Shown here: positions 12,979-20,190 of the stretch, piece by piece | Layout: each line of letters begins with the position of its first letter | Numbering within the stretch: position 1 is the first letter of the stretch | NCBI GenBank assembly: GCA_905201895.1 | Contig: CAJKPX010000033.1 | Location: 1-20,792, forward strand | Length of the DNA: 20,792 nt | From: an uncultured Eubacteriales bacterium | GTDB lineage: Bacteria > Bacillota > Clostridia > Oscillospirales > CAG-272 | Direction of reading: 5' to 3' | Notes under the pieces: model-generated | What the model saw: only the letters and a program-made list of their open reading frames with translations | Told to the model about the DNA's origin: nothing | Database searches by the model: none | Translations under genes and position numbers: made by a program

Positions 12979-13869
12979 TCAGAACAAGGATGCGATCGGT
13001 GTCAGATCAACAAGAATGCCCATCGCCGCACCGATGCACCAAAGCAGCAGCAGGATGCGGAGAGAGTCGGAAACGGGGCGATTGTTTCGGAAGAGAAGCG
13101 CCAGACCGATGCCCGCATTTACCAAAAGACCCGAGAGCATTGCGCCGATCGGAATTACGCTCTGCAGATAGAGCTCGGTGAGCACCACCGAGGAGGCGCA
13201 GTTGGGAATCAGACCCACCGTTGCGGCGAGCAGATTGCCGAGAATCGGGCGGTCGAGCACGAGTGCGGCAAGCTTGTCCTCGCCAACGCCGTGGATCACG
13301 AGATTCAGGGCGAGCGTCAAAAGCAGGATAAAGAGCGTGATCTTGGCGGTGTGTCGCAGTGCCGAGAGCAGAAAATGCTCCTCGCAACGGCAATGCTCGC
13401 GTTCGCAGAACTCCTCGATCTGCGGCTCGGGAGCGGCGCGGTGATGCTTGCGGCGGATCAGCGCGGCAAGCAGGTCGATGGCGAAGCCCGCAAGGATGCC
13501 AACCGCCAGCTTAAAGCCGAGCACCTTGAGGATAAAGGGCAGGGGAGCGCCCTCGGAAATCAGAATGGGGAGCATTTCGTCGGAGGTGGAGAGCCAAACG
13601 GCAATCAGCGTTCCCGTTGTGACGATACGTCCCGTGTAGAGCCCAACGGTTGCGGCGGAAAATCCGCATTGGGGGAGTACGCCGAGCGCAGCACCAACCA
13701 GAGGTCCGATGCGTCCCGAGCGGCGGAGCGTTGACTCCAGCCGACCGTCGGCACGGTGCTCCAGATATTCCATGAGCAGGTAGGAGAGGAACAGAAAGGG
13801 AACGATCTTGAGCGTATCGAGCAGGCTGTGCAGCAAAATATGCGGCAATTCTTCGATCAGATGATTCAT
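12979..13869 (-). CDS. Putative multi-TM heavy-metal/arsenic exporter-like permease (PF11449-like)
   Basis: A 296-residue membrane protein with 8-10 hydrophobic helices in two halves. Each half contains a Pro-x-Cys motif in a helix: LPQCGFSAA (65-73) and IPNCASSVV (221-229). The architecture, including LGVLPQCGFSAA, RIVTTGTLIAVWLSTSDEMLPIL and the Asn-Cys repeat, fits what I know as the putative 10TM heavy-metal or arsenic efflux family. The central cytosolic loop (about 139-166) is rich in His and Cys (KHHR, then CEREHCRCEEH), a likely metal-sensing or binding site. Start ATG 13867-13869 overlaps the Fur-family stop by four bases and lies downstream of a GAGGAGAGC ribosome site. An upstream in-frame start inside fur is rejected. 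The substrate is unproven: metal, metalloid or an organic arsenical are options. Confidence 0.82.
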   Translation of the reverse strand: MNHLIEELPHILLHSLLDTLKIVPFLFLSYLLMEYLEHRADGRLESTLRRSGRIGPLVGAALGVLPQCGFSAATVGLYTGRIVTTGTLIAVWLSTSDEMLPILISEGAPLPFILKVLGFKLAVGILAGFAIDLLAALIRRKHHRAAPEPQIEEFCEREHCRCEEHFLLSALRHTAKITLFILLLTLALNLVIHGVGEDKLAALVLDRPILGNLLAATVGLIPNCASSVVLTELYLQSVIPIGAMLSGLLVNAGIGLALLFRNNRPVSDSLRILLLLWCIGAAMGILVDLTPIASLF

Positions 13870-14306
13870 TTTGTGTGCTCTCCTCTCGCTCTGCATGCGG
13901 CGCAGACGCCGTATAGGATGGATTGCCCACAGTTGACCGAAAAGCCGTGCTCGGTGAGCAGGTGCCGCGCAAATGCCAGCGAATCGTCGCAATCAATGTG
14001 GCGCAGGCTGCCGCAGCGCAGGCATTTCTCGTGAAAATGGCTACCGCAATCACAGTGCTCGCCAACGTATTGGTAGACGTTGCGGTCGGCTTTTTCATTT
14101 CTGAATTTTTGCAGAACCCCGTCGCGGCAAAGGGCGGAAATATGGCGGTAGACGCTGCTTTTTCCGCGATCGGCAGAGCCATTGAGCACGGCGCAAAGCT
14201 CGTCCGCGGTAAACTGACGGTCGGGGTGCAGGGCGAGATAGTCGAGGAGCGACGCTCTCATGTGCTTGTGGTAGGTTTGTTTTGCTTCGCAGTTCGGTTT
14301 TTTCAC
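13866..14306 (-). CDS. Fur-family metal-responsive repressor
   Basis: A 146-residue Fur-superfamily regulator. A winged helix-turn-helix (QFTADELCAVLNGS, then GKSSVYRHISALCRDGVL) is followed by the dimerisation domain. The structural zinc site is formed by CLRC (C95, C98) and CAAC (C135, C138). The sensing region HCDCGSHFHEKC has two additional Cys next to the usual His ligands. Compared with Fur, Zur and PerR, the metal cannot be decided by eye. The GTG start (14304-14306) has AAGGA upstream. An internal ATG (residue 16) is an alternative that would lose the first helix residues. It overlaps the exporter gene by four bases. A TTGAGAA/TTCTCAA palindrome sits on its own transcription start, which suggests autorepression of the entire operon. 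Confidence 0.9.
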   Translation of the reverse strand: MKKPNCEAKQTYHKHMRASLLDYLALHPDRQFTADELCAVLNGSADRGKSSVYRHISALCRDGVLQKFRNEKADRNVYQYVGEHCDCGSHFHEKCLRCGSLRHIDCDDSLAFARHLLTEHGFSVNCGQSILYGVCAACRARGEHTK

Positions 14307-14330
14307 AAATTGTAATCCTTATCATAAAAA

Positions 14331-14347
14331 TTGAGAATGGTTCTCAA
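14331..14347. promoter_or_regulatory. Fur-type operator (inverted repeat)
   Basis: A perfect inverted repeat TTGAGAA-TGG-TTCTCAA, close in layout to 7-1-7 Fur/Zur/PerR boxes. It begins one base past the -10 of the minus-strand promoter and covers the expected start site, the ideal place for repression by the Fur-family product. Confidence 0.75.
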
Positions 14348-14376
14348 ATTATACCACAATGCTTGCAATTTGTCAA
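14348..14376 (-). promoter_or_regulatory. Sigma-A type promoter of the fur-exporter-ibrAB operon
   Basis: On the minus strand, TTGACA (14376-14371), 17-bp spacer ending TGTGG, then TATAAT (14353-14348). It lies about 42 nt before the GTG start. Confidence 0.88.
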
Positions 14377-14404
14377 GAGTGTGGCGGAAAAATGGAAAAA
14401 AGCA

Positions 14405-14433
14405 TTGACAAGAGGGAAAGAATCATGTATAAT
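14405..14433 (+). promoter_or_regulatory. Sigma-A type promoter for the 97-aa protein gene
   Basis: TTGACA (14405-14410), 17-bp spacer, TATAAT (14428-14433). Expected transcripts begin around 14440, directly at an 11-bp hairpin. Confidence 0.88.
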
Positions 14434-14440
14434 ATGAGAA

Positions 14441-14467
14441 GGAAATTGCACCGCGCGTGCAGTTTCC
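14441..14467 (+). other. 5'-terminal mRNA stem-loop
   Basis: GGAAATTGCAC (14441-14451) pairs with GTGCAGTTTCC (14457-14467) with one T/G wobble and a CGCGC loop. It starts about 7 nt after the -10, so the transcript would begin with this hairpin. The ribosome site AGGAGG lies ~17 nt further on. It may protect the 5' end. Confidence 0.55.
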
Positions 14468-14497
14468 GCAAACCATCAAACAGAAGGAGGAAGCGCG

Positions 14498-14791
14498 ATG
14501 GCACAGGATGCAAGACCTCTCGTTGAAGGCAAATTTCTGGAATATCTCGATAAGCCGCTGGTGCGCGAGGGCGACACCATTTGCTACGGCGACCTGAATG
14601 AAAAGTGCATTTTGATCCTGGAGATCATGTCCTATAAGGAAGTGAACGGCGTACAGGTTCCCAAAAATATTTTGATCCAGGTGGTTGACTCCAAGGATCA
14701 GAATAACATCATCAAGCAGGGCAGCAAGGAAGGGCTCTACGATGCGTTCAGCTTCGGATTGACCTGGCTTGACCTGGCACTGAAAAAATAA
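14498..14791 (+). CDS. Conserved small cytosolic protein of unknown function
   Basis: A 97-residue soluble protein. Sequence such as GKFLEYLDKPLVREGDTICYGDLNEKCILILEIMSYKEVNGVQVPKNI is split here only by function: a strand-rich core (KPLVREGDTICYG, CILILEIMSYKE, ILIQVVDS) and an amphipathic C-terminal helix (DAFSFGLTWLDLALKK). I recall near-identical small proteins in many gut Clostridia but know no function. Start ATG 14498 follows AAGGAGGAAG at good spacing. It has its own strong promoter, a 5' hairpin and a terminator 30 nt after the stop, so it is a monocistronic, probably highly expressed gene. A DNA- or RNA-binding role cannot be argued from the sequence. Confidence 0.85.
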   Translation: MAQDARPLVEGKFLEYLDKPLVREGDTICYGDLNEKCILILEIMSYKEVNGVQVPKNILIQVVDSKDQNNIIKQGSKEGLYDAFSFGLTWLDLALKK

Positions 14792-14820
14792 CAAGCTGTT
14801 CCCCCTTATGCAGAACAGTC

Positions 14821-14848
14821 AAAAAAGCGGCTGTTGCGCCGCTTTTTT
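14821..14848 (+). terminator. Intrinsic terminator of the 97-aa gene
   Basis: AAAAAAGCGGC (14821-14831) pairs with GCCGCTTTTTT (14838-14848), loop TGTTGC. It is only 38 bp before the VTC gene start. Confidence 0.9.
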
Positions 14849-14886
14849 GCGTATAAGGGACATGGAGCGGAAAGGAGGTCGCCCAT

Positions 14887-15624
14887 ATGGCAGCTCTCAC
14901 GTACATCTTTCGGCGGATCGAGAAGAAATATATGCTCACATCGCAGCAGTATGCCTGCCTGATGGAGCAGATTTCCCCGCAACTCATACCCGATGAGCAC
15001 GGAAAAAGCACGATCTGCAGCGTTTACCTCGACACCCCCGATTTTCGCCTGATCCGCGCCTCGATTGACGCCAAAACCTACAAGGAAAAGCTGCGTCTGC
15101 GCAGTTACGGCATACCCGAGGACGGCAGCAAGGTTTTTCTGGAGATCAAAAAGAAGTTCAAGGGCGTGGTTTATAAGCGCCGCATTTCGCTCTCGCTTGC
15201 CGAGGCGATGGCGTACATCGAGCGAGGGGAGCGTCCCTTTGATTCGCAGATCATGCGCGAGATCGACTATGCAATGCACTTTTACGGTCAGCCCAAGCCT
15301 GCCGCGATGATCGCCTACGAGCGCGAGGCGTACTACGTCAAGGACCTGCCCGCACTGCGCATCACCTTCGACACGGGCGTGCGCTATCGGCTGGAGCACC
15401 TCTCGGCAAAATTCGGGAGTGAGGGCACTCCGATCATTCCCGACGATCGCATTCTCATGGAGATCAAAACCGACGGCGCCATGCCATGCTGGCTCGCAAC
15501 GGCGCTCGACCGCGCAAAAATCTTTCCAACGTCATTTTCCAAATACGGCACGGCATACCGCGAGTTTGCCCTGCTTGAGCCAAGTCCCTATCAAATCAGC
15601 AAAGGAGCGAAAACACATGCTTGA
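14887..15624 (+). CDS. VTC-domain polyphosphate polymerase
   Basis: A 245-residue VTC-domain protein, the CYTH-like tunnel fold that makes polyphosphate from ATP in yeast Vtc4 and is proposed to do so in bacteria. Basic and acidic tunnel residues are visible: RRIEKKY near the start, KLRLRSYG (69-75), FLEIKKKFKGVVYKRR (84-99), YEREAYY (144-150), FDTGVRYR (161-168) and ILMEIKTDGAMP (189-200). No TM segment is present. The next gene, DUF4956, overlaps by eight bases and would be the membrane partner. Start ATG follows AAAGGAGG. No clear promoter separates it from the upstream terminator, so its transcription may depend on read-through. The polymer product is inferred from the family. Confidence 0.9.
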   Translation: MAALTYIFRRIEKKYMLTSQQYACLMEQISPQLIPDEHGKSTICSVYLDTPDFRLIRASIDAKTYKEKLRLRSYGIPEDGSKVFLEIKKKFKGVVYKRRISLSLAEAMAYIERGERPFDSQIMREIDYAMHFYGQPKPAAMIAYEREAYYVKDLPALRITFDTGVRYRLEHLSAKFGSEGTPIIPDDRILMEIKTDGAMPCWLATALDRAKIFPTSFSKYGTAYREFALLEPSPYQISKGAKTHA

Positions 15625-16282
15625 ACTGTTTGAACCGATCCGCTTTTCCAACACCCTGATTTCCTATCTGGTATCCGTGGGCTTTGCCTTTTTGTGCGGT
15701 GCGATTGCCGCGCTTTCGGCAACCTTCCGCGCACGCGTGTCCAAGAGCTTTCTGATCTCGCTGGTGATCCTGCCCGTGATCGTGCAGACCGTGATTATGA
15801 TGGTCAACGGCAACGTGGGAACGGGAATTGCCGTTGCGGGTGCATTCTCGCTGGTGCGCTTCCGCTCGGTTCCCGGGCGTGCGAGAGAGATCGCCGCGAT
15901 CTTTCTGGCAATGACGGCGGGTCTTGCCTGCGCCGCAGGCTACGTTGCGATTGCGCTGATCTTCACCCTGATCACGGGCGCTGTGATCCTTCTGCTCTCG
16001 ATTGCCCCCGTGCGCAGCGAGCGCGAATGGGAGATGCGCATCACGATCCCCGAGTCGCTCAACTATACCAACGTGTTTGACGATATTTTTGAAACCTACA
16101 CCAAAAGCGCGCGTCTGGTCGGCGTGCGCACCACGAATATGGGAAGCCTTTACCGCCTCGATTATCGCATCGAGATGAAGGACCCGAGCGCCACCAAGGA
16201 GATGATCGACGAGCTGCGCTGTCGCAACGGAAACCTTGAGATCCGCATTGCAACCGCCGCAGAAAGGAGCGAGGAGCTGTGA
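15617..16282 (+). CDS. DUF4956 membrane protein (VTC partner)
   Basis: A 221-residue protein with about four transmembrane helices, then a soluble C-terminal domain of ~80 residues starting near ERNWE-like REWEMRITIPESLNY. The family signature SLVRFRSVPGRAREIAAIFLAMTAGLA is in place and marks DUF4956, which is very often encoded next to VTC-domain polymerases. It is probably a membrane component that channels or anchors the polyphosphate polymerase, by analogy with the membrane subunits of the yeast VTC complex. Start ATG 15617 follows AAAGGAG and overlaps the end of the VTC gene by eight bases. A longer upstream reading would run inside the VTC gene and is rejected. Its stop overlaps the lipoprotein start by four bases. 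Confidence 0.9.
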   Translation: MLELFEPIRFSNTLISYLVSVGFAFLCGAIAALSATFRARVSKSFLISLVILPVIVQTVIMMVNGNVGTGIAVAGAFSLVRFRSVPGRAREIAAIFLAMTAGLACAAGYVAIALIFTLITGAVILLLSIAPVRSEREWEMRITIPESLNYTNVFDDIFETYTKSARLVGVRTTNMGSLYRLDYRIEMKDPSATKEMIDELRCRNGNLEIRIATAAERSEEL

Positions 16283-18096
16283 GCAAAACGATTCGTACAC
16301 TCGCGCTGCTGCTGAGCCTGCTCCTCATTCTGTGTGCCTGCTCGCCCAAAACAGGCAATCCGAACGGTACCGATCAGACCCAACCGGAGGAGACCTTCCC
16401 CCTGCTCGGAGATGACGGCGAGGTTTCGCTCGAGTCCTTCCGGATCGAACGCGCCGACGTGAGCGGTATGGATTTTTCCTTTTCCGATCGCGATAAGGAC
16501 CCCTCCTATCTCGGCACCGAAACCCGCATCCGCTTCAACGGCTCCACCTGTACTCCCACAGGAAAGGGTGTTGTGGACGTCAATTCCACATCCAAGACCA
16601 AAATCGTCACGATCAAATCAGAGGGCACCTACGTGCTCACGGGCGAGTCGACCGAATACATGATCGTGATCCGCGCTCCCGAGACCGCAAAGGTGCAGAT
16701 AGTCCTCAAGGGAGCCAAGCTTTCCTCGTCGAAGGGACCCGTGATCCACGCGGTCACCGCAGATAAGGTCTTTCTCACAATCGCCGAGGGAACCGAGAAT
16801 ACGCTCGCAGACGGCGATCTTTATATCCTCACCGAGGGCGGTACCTCGCTCGATGCGGCGGTCTTTTCGCACACCGACCTGACCGTCAACGGCTCGGGTA
16901 GCCTGACTGTCAACGGAAAATTCAAGCACGGCATCGTCTCCAAGGACGATCTGCGCATCACCGACGGCAAAATCAGCGTAACCGCGCTCAACGTTGGACT
17001 TGAGGGCAAGGACAGCGTTCGCATCGGCGGTGGCGAGATCACGGTCAATGCGGGCTCCGACGGTATCCGTACCGACAACAACAAGGACGCAAACCGCGGC
17101 TTCTTCTATATGGACGGCGGCAAGCTTTCGATCACCGCAAAGAACGATGCCATCCAGGCAGAGCGCGTGATCAATCTGGCGGGCGGCGAGCTGCAAATTC
17201 TTGCCGGCGGCGGCAGAGCAAGCACAACGGCAGACGAGTCGAAATCCCACAAGGGCCTCAAAGCAGGCTCGGATATCCTCGTGTCGGGCGGCAAGCTGAC
17301 GGTCAACGCCTACGATGACGCGATCAATTCCAACGGTGCCGTTCTGATCTCGGGCGGCGAGCTTGCGCTCACCACGAAAAACGACGCGATCCGCGCCACC
17401 CATGCGATCGAGCAAACGGGCGGCAGCGTGAACGTGGAGGCAAGCTACGAGGCGCTTGAGGCTCGCTATATTGTGCTCTCGGGCGGCAAATCGCTTCTGC
17501 ACTCCGAGGACGATGCGATCAACGGCGTTGCTGACGATCACGATACGGCAGAAAATCCGATCGGAAGTGCAGTTCTGCTCTCGGGTGCTTACCTGTGTGT
17601 GTATGCGGGCAAGGACGGCGTTGACGTGGACGGCTCGCTTGCCGTCACGGGCGGCACGGTTCTGATTTTCGGAACCACTCCCGATAGCCGCGTGTTTGAC
17701 TATAATTCCTCCGCCGCACTCACGGGCGGAGCATTCGCCGCACTCGGCGGCAAGGATTTCCTCGCCGATTTCACGGGCGCGATCAATCAGGCAACCTTTG
17801 CCTGCAAGCTGCCCGAAACGGCGGCGAACACGCCGATTACCCTGATCGACGAGAACGGCAAGGCGGTGCTCTCAATCACATCTACCTATACATTTGAAAC
17901 CGCGCTTCTGTCGGCTCCCGCCCTGCAAAAAGCAAAGACCTACACCGTTCGTCTCGGCGGTGAGGTGAGCGGAGCGGACGAAAACGGATATGCCGCAGCC
18001 CCCACGCAAGCGGGCGGCACCGAGCTCGGCTCGTTGTTCTTCAATTCCAATCTCTTTCATGCGGATCTCTGTGAGGAGGCAACCACCGCTCCTTGA
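16279..18096 (+). CDS. Beta-helix carbohydrate-binding lipoprotein (Cthe_2159-like)
   Basis: A 605-residue secreted lipoprotein. Residues 1-21 form a lipoprotein signal peptide ending in the lipobox LCAC, with lipidation expected at C21. A Thr/Asn/Pro-rich linker follows. From about residue 200 to 415 the chain is a right-handed beta-helix-like repeat with recurring GG turns (251, 281, 303, 338, 360, 382, 403) and DAI or EAL steps. This matches the carbohydrate-binding family I know from Cthe_2159, which binds acidic polysaccharide and calcium. Start GTG 16279 overlaps the DUF4956 stop (GTGA) and is preceded by AAAGGAG plus GAGGAG. The VTC, DUF4956 and lipoprotein order suggests a shared envelope function. 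No catalytic residues are evident. Confidence 0.88.
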   Translation: MSKTIRTLALLLSLLLILCACSPKTGNPNGTDQTQPEETFPLLGDDGEVSLESFRIERADVSGMDFSFSDRDKDPSYLGTETRIRFNGSTCTPTGKGVVDVNSTSKTKIVTIKSEGTYVLTGESTEYMIVIRAPETAKVQIVLKGAKLSSSKGPVIHAVTADKVFLTIAEGTENTLADGDLYILTEGGTSLDAAVFSHTDLTVNGSGSLTVNGKFKHGIVSKDDLRITDGKISVTALNVGLEGKDSVRIGGGEITVNAGSDGIRTDNNKDANRGFFYMDGGKLSITAKNDAIQAERVINLAGGELQILAGGGRASTTADESKSHKGLKAGSDILVSGGKLTVNAYDDAINSNGAVLISGGELALTTKNDAIRATHAIEQTGGSVNVEASYEALEARYIVLSGGKSLLHSEDDAINGVADDHDTAENPIGSAVLLSGAYLCVYAGKDGVDVDGSLAVTGGTVLIFGTTPDSRVFDYNSSAALTGGAFAALGGKDFLADFTGAINQATFACKLPETAANTPITLIDENGKAVLSITSTYTFETALLSAPALQKAKTYTVRLGGEVSGADENGYAAAPTQAGGTELGSLFFNSNLFHADLCEEATTAP

Positions 18097-18115
18097 TCGC
18101 ATGACATTGCAGCCT

Positions 18116-18143
18116 ACGGGTCTCACGGATTGTTGAGACCCGT
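18116..18143 (+). other. Intergenic hairpin without U-tract
   Basis: ACGGGTCTCA (18116-18125) pairs with TGAGACCCGT (18134-18143). No T-run follows, so it is more likely a processing or stability hairpin, or a weak terminator, between the lipoprotein and DUF2079 genes. Confidence 0.5.
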
Positions 18144-18194
18144 TCGCAATTCCAAGGAAAGGACTCGCTCTCCTGCGAGAGCAATTTTGATCAT

Positions 18195-20006
18195 ATGAAT
18201 GCTTCTTTTCTGCAACGCGCACGCGCCGCATTTTCCTGGGAACGGATCGTTTGTCGCCTGCTTGCTGCCTATTTCACCTCTGCGGCTCTCACGCTCGATC
18301 GCTTCGGCGAGGGCTTTGCGAAAATCGACTATGCCTCGGCGAGCACGCTGATGCCCCTTCTGTTGACCCTTGCCGGTATCTTTGCTCTGCTCTCGGCGAT
18401 CAATCTCTATCTGCCGAAGCTTGAGACCGACTCCTGGGTTCTGCTCTTTTTCTCAACGCTCTGCGTTTGGACCTGGCTTTCCGAATTCGACCACAAAACC
18501 GACAAATTCCTGTTCACGCTTGCCGTGATCGCGATCTGGTCGCTCATTCTGGTCGACTTTTTCCGTCGCAACCGCGAGCTGCTCTCGCGTTGGCAGCCAT
18601 CGGGACGCAGCGTTGGACTGATTGCGGCTGCCGCAGCGGTTGTGGCGTTTGCGATCCTTGCAGGCATCACCTGCCTGCGCTATCGCACCTTTGCATCTCC
18701 CAACTTTGATTTCGGTCTGTTCTGCAACATGTTCTACAATATGAAGGAAACGGGACTTCCGCTGATCACGAGTGAGCGTGACGTGCTCCTTTCGCATTTC
18801 GCCGTGCACGTTTCGCCCGACTTCTATTTCCTCCTGCCGCTCTATTTTCTCTTTCCTTACCCCGAAACGCTGCAGGTGGGGCAGGCGCTCTTTCTCATGG
18901 CAGGCGTGATTCCGCTCGTCCTGCTGGCACGCCATTTCAAGCTTTCGGGCAAGATCACAACCGCCGTTGCTCTGCTCTACGTCTTTTCTCCCGCGCTCTC
19001 GGCAGGCTGCTTTTACGATATTCATGAAAACTGCTTTTTGCCCTTTTTCCTGCTTTGGACCTTCTATTTCTTTGAAACGAAGCGCTATCTGCCCATGTAT
19101 CTCTCGGCGCTCTGCGTGCTCGGCGTCAAGGAGGATGCGGCGATCTACCTTCTCATCTTTGCGGCGTTCGTCTTTCTCTCCGAGCGGCAACGCTTGCACG
19201 GCCTTGCGCTGGCAGGCATGGCGATTCTGTATTTTGGACTCGCATATTACTATCTGCAAACCTACGGCACGGGCGTGCTCAGCAACCGTTTCGACAACAT
19301 CATTCCCGACAAGGATGCAGGGCTTGTGAGTGTGATCGGTCTGGCGCTCAAAAACCCCGGATACCTCCTCACACAGCTGTTCACCACAAGCAAGGGAACT
19401 TGGGATAAGATCGTGTTCCTGCTGCAGATGCTCCTGCCCATCGGATTTTTGCCCTTCTGCTCGAAAAAATCCTCGCGCTGGCTGCTGCTCGCACCCATCA
19501 TGATCAACTTGGTTTCGCATTATCAGTATCTCTATGATCTCGGATTTCAGTATCATTTTGCGGTCACCGCGTTTTTCTTCTATGCGGCGCTCAAAAATCT
19601 GCCCGAGCTCACCCTCCCCACGCGACGCAATCTTCTCGCGCTTGCCATGGCGGCGTGCTTCTGCCTCTACCTGACCACCGTGGTCCCCAAGCTCACCTCC
19701 TATACCGAGCGTTGGGAAAAGAACCGCGAGACCTACGAGCAGATGGAGGCGATCCTGGATAGCGTTCCCGAGGATGCCTCGGTGAGCTGCTCGTCCTTCC
19801 TGTTGGCGCACATGGCGGATCGCGACGTGATCTACGAGGTTGCCTACCACAAAAACAAGCCCGATGTCGATTTTGTTGTGCTCGACGTGCGCAGCAATGC
19901 GCAAACAAGCACGCGCAATGCCTATATCCGAGAGGGCTATGAGGTTTGGGCGCGCTACGACGAGATTCTGATTCTGGTCAGCCCCAACTATCAAACCGCC
20001 GAATGA
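18195..20006 (+). CDS. DUF2079 polytopic membrane protein (GT-C-like)
   Basis: A 603-residue membrane protein with about 11-12 helices and a soluble C-terminal domain of ~110 residues (from about KLTSYTERWEKNRETYEQ). The DUF2079 hallmarks are NFDFGLFCNMFYNM (D172), SHFAVHVSPDFYFLLPLYF, SPALSAGCFYDIHENCFLPFF and GVKEDAAIYLL. The fold resembles GT-C lipid-linked glycosyltransferases, with the Asp in the first loop as the likely catalytic base. Sugar donor and acceptor are unknown. The ATG at 18195 has no ribosome site at the usual distance. AAGGAAAGGA lies 32 nt upstream, separated by a GCTCTC/GAGAGC hairpin. The gene follows the lipoprotein by 98 bp on the same strand and is closed by a strong terminator. 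Confidence 0.88.
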   Translation: MNASFLQRARAAFSWERIVCRLLAAYFTSAALTLDRFGEGFAKIDYASASTLMPLLLTLAGIFALLSAINLYLPKLETDSWVLLFFSTLCVWTWLSEFDHKTDKFLFTLAVIAIWSLILVDFFRRNRELLSRWQPSGRSVGLIAAAAAVVAFAILAGITCLRYRTFASPNFDFGLFCNMFYNMKETGLPLITSERDVLLSHFAVHVSPDFYFLLPLYFLFPYPETLQVGQALFLMAGVIPLVLLARHFKLSGKITTAVALLYVFSPALSAGCFYDIHENCFLPFFLLWTFYFFETKRYLPMYLSALCVLGVKEDAAIYLLIFAAFVFLSERQRLHGLALAGMAILYFGLAYYYLQTYGTGVLSNRFDNIIPDKDAGLVSVIGLALKNPGYLLTQLFTTSKGTWDKIVFLLQMLLPIGFLPFCSKKSSRWLLLAPIMINLVSHYQYLYDLGFQYHFAVTAFFFYAALKNLPELTLPTRRNLLALAMAACFCLYLTTVVPKLTSYTERWEKNRETYEQMEAILDSVPEDASVSCSSFLLAHMADRDVIYEVAYHKNKPDVDFVVLDVRSNAQTSTRNAYIREGYEVWARYDEILILVSPNYQTAE

Positions 20007-20041
20007 GACGGGCATAAAACCGAAAAACGTAACCCTTTGAA

Positions 20042-20082
20042 GGCGGAATTGGATGCACATGCGTCCAATTCCGCCGTTTTTT
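20042..20082 (+). terminator. Intrinsic terminator after the DUF2079 gene
   Basis: GGCGGAATTGGA (20042-20053) pairs perfectly with TCCAATTCCGCC (20064-20075), followed by G and six T's. Confidence 0.93.
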
Positions 20083-20144
20083 GAGGCTTTTTGCGTATGG
20101 AAACGAAAAAAATCAAAAAAAGAAAAATATTTTTCAAAAAGGTA

Positions 20145-20173
20145 TTGACAAACCGCAGAATGTTTGGTATAAT
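20145..20173 (+). promoter_or_regulatory. Promoter of tRNA-Thr
   Basis: TTGACA (20145-20150), 17-bp spacer, TATAAT (20168-20173), with an A-rich upstream tract (20101-20140) that could act as an UP element. Confidence 0.88.
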
Positions 20174-20190
20174 ATCAAAGTCGCAAGGAC

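Noticed and set aside
18453..20060. 535-aa minus-strand frame opposite the DUF2079 gene
   Set aside because: Shadow frame, Gln/Arg/His-rich with no domain. The plus strand carries clear DUF2079 motifs.
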